Of a stretch of 64,000 nucleotides of DNA, positions 1 through 7,942 are shown piece by piece. A model generated the notes under the pieces. The model ran no database searches. It was given only the letters and a program-made list of their open reading frames with translations, and was not told where the DNA came from. The first letter of the stretch is position 1, and every line of letters begins with the position of its first letter. Origin of the DNA: RHKX01 sp035759925. GTDB lineage: Bacteria > Actinomycetota > Thermoleophilia > Solirubrobacterales > 70-9. The translations under genes and the position numbers were made by a program. The stretch is taken from assembly GCA_035759925.1 (NCBI GenBank), contig DASTTY010000078.1:12428-76427 (forward strand). The letters run 5' to 3'.

Positions 1-239
1 GGGGCGGCTTCCGCCGTCTCCTCGACCTCGGCAGCGGGCTGATCGGCCTGCTCCTCGGCGGCGGGCGTCTCCGTCTCCTCCTCGGCGGCGGGCGCCTCGG
101 CCTGCTCATCGGCAGCGGGCTCCTCGGCGGCGGGCTGCTCCTCCGCCGGGGCCTCATCGGCCGCGGCTTCGGGCTGCTCGGCCTCGGCCTCGGGCGTCTC
201 CTCGTTCTCGCCCTGCTCGCGCTCGGCGTCTTCGCTCAC
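1..239 (-). CDS. rpsI: 30S ribosomal protein S9 (uS9), N-terminal part
   Basis: Start of the gene for small-subunit protein uS9; it leaves the window on its 3' side. The GTG at 239-237 overlaps the rplM stop as GTGA, the normal rplM-rpsI order and coupling. The 79 codons present have no stop and encode only an acidic Glu/Ala/Pro-rich stretch built from repeated Ala-Ala-Glu-Glu-like units. The conserved S9 core would lie beyond the edge. Acidic N-terminal extensions of S9 are known in Actinobacteria. The identity rests on position and on that extension; no conserved S9 residue is visible. Confidence 0.75.
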   Translation of the reverse strand, partial: MSEDAEREQGENEETPEAEAEQPEAAADEAPAEEQPAAEEPAADEQAEAPAAEEETETPAAEEQADQPAAEVEETAEAA

Positions 240-670
240 TTGCTCACCTCCAGAGGCTTCGGCTGCTGCGCGGCGTGGGGATGGTCCGGCCCGGCATAGA
301 CCTTGAGCTTGAGCAGCTGCTTGCGGGCCATCTTGTTGCGGGGAAGCATCCCCTTGACGGCGCGGCGGATGACGTCCTCGGGCTTGCGGTCGAGCATCTC
401 CTCGAGGGTCCGCGAGCGGATCCCGCCCGGGTAGCCGCTGTGCCGGTAGTAGCGCTTGCTCTTCAGCTTGTCGCCGGTGACCGCGATCTTCTCGGCGTTG
501 ACGACGACGACGAAGTCGCCGACGTCGCAGTGCGGCGTGTACTCCGGCTTCCGCTTGCCGCGCAGGGCATTGGCGATCCGGGTCGCGAGGCGGCCGAGGG
601 TCTGGCCCTCGGCGTCGACGACGTACCAGTCGCGCGTGCGGTTCTCGGGTGTCGCTACGTAGGTCTTCAT
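236..670 (-). CDS. rplM: 50S ribosomal protein L13 (uL13)
   Basis: Large-subunit ribosomal protein of 144 aa, the usual length. Recognisable L13 segments are WYVVDAEGQTLGRLAT near the N-terminus, the HCDVGDFVVVVNA block, the YYRHSGYPGG block and the VKGMLPRNK segment. The ATG at 670-668 is chosen because it opens the conserved N-terminus; the same frame stays open far upstream, but that extension has no L13 similarity. It is followed without a gap by rpsI. A -10-like TATCAT lies about 50 nt upstream. Confidence 0.97.
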   Translation of the reverse strand: MKTYVATPENRTRDWYVVDAEGQTLGRLATRIANALRGKRKPEYTPHCDVGDFVVVVNAEKIAVTGDKLKSKRYYRHSGYPGGIRSRTLEEMLDRKPEDVIRRAVKGMLPRNKMARKQLLKLKVYAGPDHPHAAQQPKPLEVSK

Positions 671-721
671 TCCGCGAAACAGCCGCGCTCCGACCCGGAC
701 GGGTCCCACGCGGCCGGCAGG

Positions 722-727
722 ATGATA
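722..727 (-). promoter_or_regulatory. possible -10 of rplM-rpsI
   Basis: TATCAT on the minus strand, giving an expected transcript start near 714 and a leader of about 45 nt before rplM. No convincing -35 was found. Confidence 0.35.
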
Positions 728-810
728 GCCATTGCGGCGCAGCGCCGAGCGCGGGCCGGCCGGGTCCCGGGAAGGCCGCCCGTGCGATTCCCGCCGGCCG
801 GGGGCGTGGT

Positions 811-816
811 TATACT
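811..816 (+). promoter_or_regulatory. -10 element of the riboswitch-M23 transcript
   Basis: TATACT on the plus strand. The expected transcript start near 823 coincides with the first bases of the riboswitch fold, which supports it as the real promoter. The -35 region is not clear. Confidence 0.6.
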
Positions 817-822
817 GCCGCC

Positions 823-992
823 CGCTGAAGGACCTGCCGAATTCCCTGGCGCACGCGTCAGGGGGGCGGGGGAACCGCACGGGAGCCGGACCCGACAGGA
901 GATGGCACCCATGGGGCGAATCCAGGCAAACGAAGCCAGGTAGCGCTGCTCTTTCCGCGCGAGCCCGACAGCTAACCCCGTAGGCCCGAACG
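823..992 (+). promoter_or_regulatory. c-di-AMP riboswitch (ydaO/yuaA class)
   Basis: Leader RNA that binds cyclic di-AMP. The hallmark conserved blocks of the class occur in order: GGGGGAACC (868-876), ATGGGGCGAATCC (911-923), GCTGCTCTTTCC (945-956) and CAGCTAACCCCGTAGGC (969-985). The same arrangement is known upstream of actinobacterial rpf and cell-wall hydrolase genes. It lies between a TATACT -10 and an M23 peptidase gene, whose start follows 15 nt later. In actinobacterial cases binding of the ligand lowers hydrolase expression; the direction here is inferred. The c-di-AMP synthase disA is in this window at 48217-49329. The rest of 671-1007 holds only the two divergent promoters. Confidence 0.9.
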
Positions 993-1007
993 AAAGAGAA
1001 GAAGGAC

Positions 1008-2156
1008 TTGAGCCCACGCGCCGCGCGCACGCGAACGACCACGACGAGGATCGTCAGCCTCGCCGCCTTCGCGACGCTCGCCGCCCTGCTGAGCTGGGTC
1101 GCCGTCGCGAGCGGCGACGGCGGCATCGGCACGCCGGACCCGCCGAAGGTCAAGGACGTCGTCTGCCGCGATCGCTGCCTCGACGTCCGGACCGTGACCG
1201 AGACCGGTCGCGTGGAGGTCACCGGCAAGGCGCTCAAGGACATCACCGAGGTGAAGTTCCCGGGCGCCGACGGCCGGATCGAGGTCGAGCCCTCCTCGGT
1301 CGGCGCCGAGACCGTCACCGCGAAGGTTCCGACCGGCGCGACCAGCGGCAAGGTCGTCGTCGTCACCCGCTACGGCGCGAAGGCGAAGTCGCCCGACGAG
1401 ATCAAGGTCAAGCCCGAGGACGCGATCCGGTCCGTCAACGGCTTCGCGGTACGACGGGCCGAGGCGCAGCCGAAGACCGCCTACTTCGACGGCAAGAAGG
1501 ACATCGCCCTCGACTACCTGTTCGAGGCCGATGGCCCGGCCGACATCCGCGTCGACATCGTCTCCAAGGAGAGCGGCAAGACCATCGACTCGATCATCCA
1601 GAAGAACCGGCAGCCGTTCTCCAACCAGAGGGTCGTCTGGGACGGTCTCGACGCGAAGGGCAAGCCGCCGCGGAACGGCAAGTACCGCTTCAAGGTGACC
1701 GCCCTCGGCGGCGAGGGCGGCACCGGCGAGGCCACCGGGTTCGCCTACTACGGCTACAAGTTCCCGCTCCGCGGCAAGCACTACTACGGGGACGGCCTCG
1801 GCGCCGGCCGCGGCCATCAGGGCCAGGACGTCTTCGCCAGGTGCGGGACGAAGATCGTCGCCGCCCGCGGCGGCAAGGTCCAGACCAACGCCTACCAGTC
1901 GGCCGCCGGCTACTACGTCGTCATCGACGGCAAGAAGACCGGCGAGGACTACGCCTACATGCACATGGAGAAGAAGGGCCGCCCGAAGGAGGGCTCACGG
2001 GTCAGGACCGGCGAGATGATCGGCCGCGAGAGCGACACCGGCGACGCCCAGGGCTGCCACCTCCACTTCGAGATCTGGTCCGCCCCGGGCTGGTATGAGG
2101 GCGGCCACGTCCTCAACCCGACCCGCCCGCTGAAGAAGTGGGACAAGTGGAGCTGA
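1008..2156 (+). CDS. secreted M23 family metallopeptidase (peptidoglycan hydrolase)
   Basis: Secreted or anchored cell-wall endopeptidase of 382 aa. The order is a basic n-region and hydrophobic signal segment (about 15-36), an IPT/TIG-like beta domain (about 45-130), a FlgD-like Ig fold (about 150-240, with VVWDGLDAKGKPPRNGKYRF), and a C-terminal LytM/M23 domain. Zinc and active-site residues are seen in GHQGQD, YMHM and CHLHFE. The start is TTG at 1008: a TAG at 981 closes the frame upstream and no other start lies between. The purine-rich AGAAGAAGGA runs almost up to the TTG, an unusually short spacing. The gene is preceded by a c-di-AMP riboswitch. Confidence 0.9.
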   Translation: MSPRAARTRTTTTRIVSLAAFATLAALLSWVAVASGDGGIGTPDPPKVKDVVCRDRCLDVRTVTETGRVEVTGKALKDITEVKFPGADGRIEVEPSSVGAETVTAKVPTGATSGKVVVVTRYGAKAKSPDEIKVKPEDAIRSVNGFAVRRAEAQPKTAYFDGKKDIALDYLFEADGPADIRVDIVSKESGKTIDSIIQKNRQPFSNQRVVWDGLDAKGKPPRNGKYRFKVTALGGEGGTGEATGFAYYGYKFPLRGKHYYGDGLGAGRGHQGQDVFARCGTKIVAARGGKVQTNAYQSAAGYYVVIDGKKTGEDYAYMHMEKKGRPKEGSRVRTGEMIGRESDTGDAQGCHLHFEIWSAPGWYEGGHVLNPTRPLKKWDKWS

Positions 2157-2195
2157 GCCTCTAGCGCCCGGCGAGGTCGCGGGCCGCCGGATCAA

Positions 2196-2249
2196 GGAAG
2201 AGTCCGGTGAAGCGACCTTCGGTCGTGAGCCGGGCGATGACGCCGAGCC
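2196..2249. repeat. 54-bp dispersed repeat, copy 1 (after guaA)
   Basis: Matches 55124-55177 at 48 of 54 positions without gaps. It contains a 5-bp hairpin with loop TTC (2213-2225, CGACC/GGTCG); the other copy has CGGCC/GGCCG, so one stem pair changed on both sides. It lies between two convergent genes, 22 nt past the guaA stop, and may act as a terminator or processing site. Confidence 0.7.
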
Positions 2250-2271
2250 GGCGCCCCGCGGGCCGCCGGAG

Positions 2272-3894
2272 CTACTCCCACTCGATCGTCGCCGGAGGCT
2301 TCGAGCTGATGTCGAGGGCGACGCGGTTGACGCCGGCGACCTCGTTGATGATCCGGTTCGAGGCGCGCTCGAGGAGGTCGTAGGGAAGCCGGGCCCAGTC
2401 GGCGGTCATGGCGTCGTCGGAGGTGACCGCGCGGATCACGATCGGGTAGGCGTAGGTGCGGCCGTCGCCCTGGACGCCGACGGAGCGGACGACGGGAAGG
2501 ACGCAGAAGGACTGCCAGAGGTCGCGGTAGAGGCCGGCGGCGCGGATCTCCTCCTGGAGGACCGCGTCGGCCTCGCGGAGGATCTCGAGGCGCTCCTCGT
2601 TGACCTCGCCGCCCACGATCCGGATCGCGAGGCCGGGCCCCGGGAACGGCTGGCGCCAGACCATCCGGTCGGAGAGACCGAGCTCGGAGGCGACGGCGCG
2701 GACCTCGTCCTTGAAGAGCATCCGCAGCGGCTCGACGAGCTCGAACTCGAGGTCCTCGGGGAGGCCGCCGACGTTGTGGTGCGACTTGATCGTCGCGGCG
2801 CCGGTGCCGCCACCGGACTCGATCACGTCCGAGTAGAGGGTGCCCTGGACGAGGTAGCCGACGTCGGGGAGCTTCAGCGCCTCCTCCTCGAAGACGCGGA
2901 TGAACTCCTCGCCGATGATCTTCCGCTTCCGCTCCGGCTCGTCGACGCCGGCGAGGCGGTCGAGGAAACGCTTGCGGGCGTCGACGTGGATCAGCTTGAT
3001 GCCGAGGCCCTCGCGGAACGTCTCGACGACCTGCTCGGCCTCGCCCTTGCGGAGCAGGCCGTGATCGACGAGGACGCAGGTGAGCTGATCGCCGATCGCC
3101 TCGTGGACGAGCGCGGCGGCCGTCGCCGAATCGACGCCGCCGGAGAGCCCGCAGATGACTCCGCCGTCGCCGACCTGCTTGCGGATCCGGTCGATCTGCT
3201 CGTCGATCACCGATGACGCCGACCATTGCTCCATACAGCCGGCGACCTCGCGGAGGAAGCGCTCGAGGATCGCCTGCCCGTGCGGGGTGTGGACGACCTC
3301 AGGGTGGAACTGGATTCCGTAGAGCCCCCGCTCGGTGTCCTCGCAGGCGGCGACCGGCGAGCCGGGGCTCGATGCCAGCGCCGTGAAGCCGGGGGGCGGC
3401 TCGTAGACGCAGTCGCGGTGACTCATCCAGCACTGCTGCGTCTCGGGCAGCCCGGCGAGGAGGCGGCCGCCCTCATCGACGAGGGCCAGCTCGGTCCGCC
3501 CGAACTCGCCACGTTCGGCCCCCTCGACCCGGCCGCCGAGCGACTGGACCATCGCCTGCATCCCGTAACAGATGCCGAGCACCGGGATCCCGAGCTCGAG
3601 CAGCTCGGTGCGCAGCGACGGCGCCCCCTTCTCGTACACGGAGGCGGGTCCACCGGAGAGGACGAGCGCGCGCGGGTTGCGGAGCCTGATTCGCTCGATG
3701 TCGGTGTCGTGTGGGAGCAGCTCGGCGAAGACCCCGCACTCGCGGAGCCGGCGGGCGATCAGCTGCGAGTACTGGCCGCCGAAGTCGAGCACGAGGACCT
3801 CCTCGCGATCGACCCCGACCCCGCCCGCCTCGCCGCCCGACGGATCGACGACGGGTGCGTCGATCGGGCGTTCCGGCGACAGCGCTTCGGCCAT
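2272..3894 (-). CDS. guaA: GMP synthase (glutamine-hydrolysing)
   Basis: Converts XMP, ATP and glutamine to GMP, the last step of guanine nucleotide synthesis. The 540-aa protein carries a class I amidotransferase domain (about 33-220) with nucleophile C109 in GICYGMQ and the H197/E199 pair in FHPE, an ATP pyrophosphatase domain with SGGVDS at 251-256, and the dimerisation domain ending KPPATIEWE. It has an N-terminal extension of about 30 aa. The ATG follows the guaB3 stop directly (TGAGGAGATG), so the Shine-Dalgarno touches the start and translation is probably coupled. The frame stays open for 36 codons after the TAG, across the 54-bp repeat. Confidence 0.97.
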   Translation of the reverse strand: MAEALSPERPIDAPVVDPSGGEAGGVGVDREEVLVLDFGGQYSQLIARRLRECGVFAELLPHDTDIERIRLRNPRALVLSGGPASVYEKGAPSLRTELLELGIPVLGICYGMQAMVQSLGGRVEGAERGEFGRTELALVDEGGRLLAGLPETQQCWMSHRDCVYEPPPGFTALASSPGSPVAACEDTERGLYGIQFHPEVVHTPHGQAILERFLREVAGCMEQWSASSVIDEQIDRIRKQVGDGGVICGLSGGVDSATAAALVHEAIGDQLTCVLVDHGLLRKGEAEQVVETFREGLGIKLIHVDARKRFLDRLAGVDEPERKRKIIGEEFIRVFEEEALKLPDVGYLVQGTLYSDVIESGGGTGAATIKSHHNVGGLPEDLEFELVEPLRMLFKDEVRAVASELGLSDRMVWRQPFPGPGLAIRIVGGEVNEERLEILREADAVLQEEIRAAGLYRDLWQSFCVLPVVRSVGVQGDGRTYAYPIVIRAVTSDDAMTADWARLPYDLLERASNRIINEVAGVNRVALDISSKPPATIEWE

Positions 3895-3898
3895 CTCC

Positions 3899-5104
3899 TC
3901 AGTCGTCGGAGACGGCGACGGCGTTGGCGACTGCGGAGCGGCCGTTCGAGCCCATCCCGACGGACTGGCTGCGCTGTAGCTGCTTGCCCTCGGTCTGAAG
4001 CGCCGGCGCGACCATGACCTCGGCCCGGTGGAACGAGGGGATGTCCTCGTAGCCGGTCGTGGCCATCGACGTCCGCAGCGCCCCCATCAGGTTGAACGTG
4101 CCGTCGTTCTCGTTGGCCGGGCCGAGCAGGATCTGCTCGAGCGAGCCGTCCTGAACCGTGGTGACCCGGGTCCCGCGCGGCAGCGACGGATGGAACGTCG
4201 CCATCCCCCAGTGGTAGCCGCGGCCGGGCGCCTCCTTGGCGCGGGCGAGCGGCGAGCCGATCATCACCGCATCGGCGCCACAGGCGACCGCCTTCGAGAC
4301 GTCGCCGCCGGTCCGCATCCCGCCGTCGGCGATCACGTTGCAGTACTGGCCGGTCTCGAGCATGTGCTGGGAGCGCGCCGCCGCGACGTCGGCGATCGCC
4401 GTCGCCTGGGGGACGCCGATCCCGAGCACGCCGCGGGTCGTGCAGGCGGCGCCCGGGCCGACGCCGACGAGGACGCCGACCGCACCGGTCCGCATCAGGT
4501 GCAGGCCGGTCGAGTAGGAGGCGCAGCCGCCGACGACGCAGGGCACCGGGACGCTGGCGATGAACTCCTTCAGGTTGAGCGGCTCCGAGGTCGATGAGAC
4601 GTGCTCGGCCGAGATCACCGTGCCCTGGACGACGAGGATGTCGAGGCCGGCCTCGAGCGCTACCTCGTGGTACTCGCCGACCTTCTGCGGGGTCAGCGAG
4701 CCGGCGCAGACTGCGCCTTCGGACTTGATCTCCTCGATCCGCTGCGCGATCAACTCCGGCTTGACGGGCTCCGCGTAGATCTCCTGCATCAGCTGCGTCG
4801 ACCGGCCGGGCGGTGCCGCCGCGATCCGGGCGAGCTGCTCGTCGGCGTCCTCGTAGCGGGACCAGATGCCCTCGAGGTTGAGGACGCCGAGACCGCCGAG
4901 GCGGTTGATCAGCGCCGCGGTCCGCGGGCTGACGACGCCGTCCATCGCCGAGGCGAGGAGCGGCAGCTCGAAGCGGTAGGGGCCGAGGTTCCAGGTGATG
5001 TCGATGTCGTCGGGGTCACGGGTCCGCCGCGAGGGCACGATCGCGATGTCGTCGAACCCGTAGGCCCGACGCGCCTTCTTTCCCCGTCCGATCTCGACTT
5101 CCAA
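3899..5104 (-). CDS. guaB3: IMP dehydrogenase-like protein GuaB3
   Basis: IMPDH/GMP reductase family barrel protein of 401 aa without CBS domains, as in the GuaB3 group of Actinobacteria and cyanobacteria. The catalytic loop GAACTTRG (Cys about 221) and the VADGGMRTGGD-like phosphate site are present (here IADGGMRTGGD). The start is set at the TTG of LEVEIGRGKKARR, where the GuaB3 family begins; GGGAG lies 9 nt upstream. An ATG 12 codons further up has no ribosome site. It is co-transcribed with guaA. The exact reaction is less certain than for canonical GuaB; in mycobacteria GuaB3 lies near guaB2 and guaA too. Confidence 0.88.
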   Translation of the reverse strand: MEVEIGRGKKARRAYGFDDIAIVPSRRTRDPDDIDITWNLGPYRFELPLLASAMDGVVSPRTAALINRLGGLGVLNLEGIWSRYEDADEQLARIAAAPPGRSTQLMQEIYAEPVKPELIAQRIEEIKSEGAVCAGSLTPQKVGEYHEVALEAGLDILVVQGTVISAEHVSSTSEPLNLKEFIASVPVPCVVGGCASYSTGLHLMRTGAVGVLVGVGPGAACTTRGVLGIGVPQATAIADVAAARSQHMLETGQYCNVIADGGMRTGGDVSKAVACGADAVMIGSPLARAKEAPGRGYHWGMATFHPSLPRGTRVTTVQDGSLEQILLGPANENDGTFNLMGALRTSMATTGYEDIPSFHRAEVMVAPALQTEGKQLQRSQSVGMGSNGRSAVANAVAVSDD

Positions 5105-5229
5105 CTGGTGGCGCTCCCATGGTCGACTGCTGCGAAGCAACGATTGTAGGCGCCCGGTACGACGGGCCGGTCACGGCCGTCGTCCGGAAACTGCGGCAAA
5201 ACGGCTCCCCGGCGGCGCCGGCGGACCAC

Positions 5230-6189
5230 TCAGGCGACGCGGAGCGGCGCCGTCAGCCGGCTGACCTCGACCCGGCTGGTGAGCCGCGCGGCCTCGGTGC
5301 CGTCGATCGTCCCCGCCCCGAGGTGCTGGGTCGACTCGGCCCCGCAGGCGACGCCGTAGGCGAGGCACTCCTCGACCGCCCGCCCGGCGCGGCGTGCCGC
5401 GACGAAGCCGGCCAGGAAGGCATCGCCGGAGCCGACGCTCGCAACGGTGGCGAGCGGCTCGATCGTCGCCTCGTAGTGGGCGCGTCCGTGACCGTCGTCG
5501 ACGAGCGCGACGCAGCCCGACGGCGTGGTGACGATCGCCTCCTCGGCGCCCATCCCGACGAGCCCGTCGAGCGCCGAGACGAGGTCGCCGGGCTCGGTGA
5601 ACTCGTTGCCCACCGCCTCCTCGGCTTCGGCGACGTTCGGGGCGACCACGGAGGGCTGGGCGCGCAGGCCGACCCGCATCGGCTCGCCGTCGGTGTCGAG
5701 CAGGGTCGGGACGCCGGCGCTGCGGAGGCCGGCGATCAGGGCCGCGTACTGGTCGGCTTCGGCGCCGGGAGGAAGCGAGCCCGCGATCACGCAGAAGTCG
5801 GCGCCGCCGGCGAGGTAGAGCAGGCGCTCGGTGAAGCGCTCGAGGTCAGCGGCGGTGACCTGCGGGCCGCGCTCGTTGATCTCGGTCTGCTCGCCCGAGG
5901 CCGGGTCGACGATCGAGAGGTTCGTGCGCGAGTCGCCGGCCACCTCGACGAAGTCGTGGAGCACGTGCTCGGCGTCGAGCAGCTCGCGGATCCGGGCGCC
6001 CGTCGGCCCCGCCGCGAACCCGGTCGCGATCACCGGCTCGCCGAGCCCCTTCAGCGCCCGGGCGACGTTGACTCCCTTGCCGCCGGCGGCCCGCCGCGTG
6101 TCGACGACCCGGTGGCGGTTGCCGAGCGCCATCCGCGGTACGGCAACCGTGCGATCGAGCGCGATGTTGAGCGTCACCGTGAGGATCAT
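5230..6189 (-). CDS. PfkB family 1-phosphofructokinase-like sugar kinase
   Basis: Ribokinase-fold kinase of 319 aa, closest in pattern to FruK/LacC (1-phosphofructokinase or tagatose-6-phosphate kinase). It has the MILTVTLNIALD N-terminus, the glycine-rich AAGGKGVNVA segment at 34-43 and the ATP/anion-hole motif GSGDAF at 253-258 with catalytic base D256. No fructose PTS genes are near, so the substrate is open. The ATG overlaps the stop of the upstream DD-carboxypeptidase (ATGA), which couples a cytoplasmic sugar kinase to a cell-wall enzyme. Confidence 0.88.
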   Translation of the reverse strand: MILTVTLNIALDRTVAVPRMALGNRHRVVDTRRAAGGKGVNVARALKGLGEPVIATGFAAGPTGARIRELLDAEHVLHDFVEVAGDSRTNLSIVDPASGEQTEINERGPQVTAADLERFTERLLYLAGGADFCVIAGSLPPGAEADQYAALIAGLRSAGVPTLLDTDGEPMRVGLRAQPSVVAPNVAEAEEAVGNEFTEPGDLVSALDGLVGMGAEEAIVTTPSGCVALVDDGHGRAHYEATIEPLATVASVGSGDAFLAGFVAARRAGRAVEECLAYGVACGAESTQHLGAGTIDGTEAARLTSRVEVSRLTAPLRVA

Positions 6190-7502
6190 TCCCCGGCCCC
6201 TCTTCTCCGTCTGCGAATCCGCTCCTGGCGATCCCTCATTCTCTCCTCCGAGACGCGATCGCCGTTGTTGCCGTCATTCCTCCGGCGCCGCAGCGCAATC
6301 ACGACCACGGCCAGTATGACGATGATCACGGCGACGATCAGCACGACCACCACCGGCCCGCCGATCTTGTCGACGATCGTCGGAGCGGCCACCGCGTGGC
6401 CGGCGACCAGCGGGACGCGGTCGATGAACCGTCCATCGACGGTCACGGTCGCCGTGCCGAGGCGCTCGCCGGCGTCGATCGGCCCCTCGACCTCGGCCGG
6501 CCCGTCGGCATCGACCTTCACCTCCTGGTCGTCGCGGACCTCGACCGACACGCCGCGGGAGGCGGTCAGGGGCAGCCTCCCGTCCTCGTAGCGAACCGCG
6601 GCGGCGGCCTCGGCGGCCCCGCGCTCGATCGCGTCCTCGCGCGCGTACAGCCCGTAGCCGTAATCGAGCAGGCGCTCGGTTTCGTCGTTGCGCTCGGTTT
6701 CGCTCGGCGCGCCGAGGACGGCGGCGAGCAGCGGAACGCCGTCGCGCTTCGCGGAAGCGACGAGGACGTAGCCGGCGTCCGTCGTATGCCCGGTCTTGAC
6801 GCCGTCGACGGTCGGATCGCTGCGCAGCAGGGTGTTCGTGTTGGTGACGGTCCGGTTGCGGGCGCCGCTGGTCAGCTTCGCCTTCGGCATCGCCACGATC
6901 CGCCGGAAGCGCTTGTCGGAGAGAAGCTCCTCGGCGAGCGTCGTCAGATCCTCGGCCGTCGAGTAGTTGCGCTTCGCATCGAGACCGATCGGGTTCGCGT
7001 AGTGGGTCCGGTCGAGGCCGAGCTTGTCCGCGGCGCGGTTCATCTCGGCGACGAAAGCCGGCTCCGAGCCGGCGATTCCCTGCGCCACCGTCTCCGCCGC
7101 GTCGTTGGCGCTCGGCAGCATCATCGCGACGAGCAGGTCGTGGACGGTCAGCCGCTCACCCTTCTCGAGCCCGGCGAGCGACTCGGCGGGCTCGGCGTCA
7201 TAGCGGGGAACGACGAGCTTCTCGCCCATCCGCAGGTCGCGCAGTGCCAGATATGCGGTCATGAGCTTCGTCGTGCTCGCAATCGCGCGGCGCTGCCCGG
7301 AGGCCCGCGCGGCGAGCTCGGCACCGTCCTTGAGGTCGATCAGAACCCACGAGGCGGCGTCGAGCTGCGGCGGCTTCTTCGTGCTCGCGCCGGCGCTCGC
7401 CGGAACGAGCCCGGTCGCGACGAGCGCCGCCGTCAGCAGCGCCACGGCCAGGAGCAGCCGGAGGCGGCCCGGCGCCACCGGTCGGGTCACGGTCACGGAC
7501 AT
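6186..7502 (-). CDS. dacA: D-alanyl-D-alanine carboxypeptidase (PBP5/DacA type, S11)
   Basis: Trims the terminal D-Ala from peptidoglycan stem peptides outside the cell. The 438-aa protein has a signal segment (about 13-38), the penicillin-binding triad STTK (S76), SAN (131-133) and KTG (236-238), the associated C-terminal beta domain, then a transmembrane helix (about 370-400) followed by a basic Arg-rich tail. It is therefore anchored by a real C-terminal helix instead of the amphipathic helix of PBP5. It lies 10 nt after the LysM gene and overlaps the sugar kinase. Confidence 0.93.
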   Translation of the reverse strand: MSVTVTRPVAPGRLRLLLAVALLTAALVATGLVPASAGASTKKPPQLDAASWVLIDLKDGAELAARASGQRRAIASTTKLMTAYLALRDLRMGEKLVVPRYDAEPAESLAGLEKGERLTVHDLLVAMMLPSANDAAETVAQGIAGSEPAFVAEMNRAADKLGLDRTHYANPIGLDAKRNYSTAEDLTTLAEELLSDKRFRRIVAMPKAKLTSGARNRTVTNTNTLLRSDPTVDGVKTGHTTDAGYVLVASAKRDGVPLLAAVLGAPSETERNDETERLLDYGYGLYAREDAIERGAAEAAAAVRYEDGRLPLTASRGVSVEVRDDQEVKVDADGPAEVEGPIDAGERLGTATVTVDGRFIDRVPLVAGHAVAAPTIVDKIGGPVVVVLIVAVIIVILAVVVIALRRRRNDGNNGDRVSEERMRDRQERIRRRRRGAGE

Positions 7503-7512
7503 CCCGATCTGT

Positions 7513-7851
7513 CTAGCGGATCTGGAGCTCCTGGCCGGCCCCGATCGTCTGCGGATCGATGTCCGGGTTCAGGCGTTCGAGGCGCTTCACGGAGACATCG
7601 AACTTGTCGGCGACGCCGCTCAGGGTGTCGCCCTCCTCGACCACGTACGTCTTCGGGTTCTCGGGGCCGTCCTTCTTGCTCTTGCCCTCGGAGTTGATGT
7701 GTTCCTTCGTGGCCTGCTCGGCCTTGTTCGTGTCGCCGGTGTTCGACGAGACGATGACCCCGATCGCGATCAGGACGACGATCAGCGCAAGCGGCCCGAG
7801 CACTCGGTTGATCCATGAGATCCGATCTGGGGGATGCCCGTGGGCGCTCAC
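7513..7851 (-). CDS. small LysM-domain membrane protein
   Basis: A 112-aa protein with one transmembrane helix (about 17-40) and a C-terminal LysM domain (about 66-111: YVVEEGDTLSGVADKF, then IGAGQELQI) that should bind glycan strands outside the cell. The linker is Lys/Glu-rich. The GTG at 7851 is chosen because it precedes the hydrophobic segment closely; another GTG nine bases upstream is equally possible and neither has a strong ribosome site. Its position next to dacA suggests a shared role at the wall. Confidence 0.82.
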   Translation of the reverse strand: MSAHGHPPDRISWINRVLGPLALIVVLIAIGVIVSSNTGDTNKAEQATKEHINSEGKSKKDGPENPKTYVVEEGDTLSGVADKFDVSVKRLERLNPDIDPQTIGAGQELQIR

Positions 7852-7942
7852 CGTGGCCACGAGGTCGATGGTACGGAACCCGGAGCGCTGCGGCCACGAA
7901 AAATCCCTGCCTGCGGCGGGAATTGCGACCCCGCCGAAGTCC

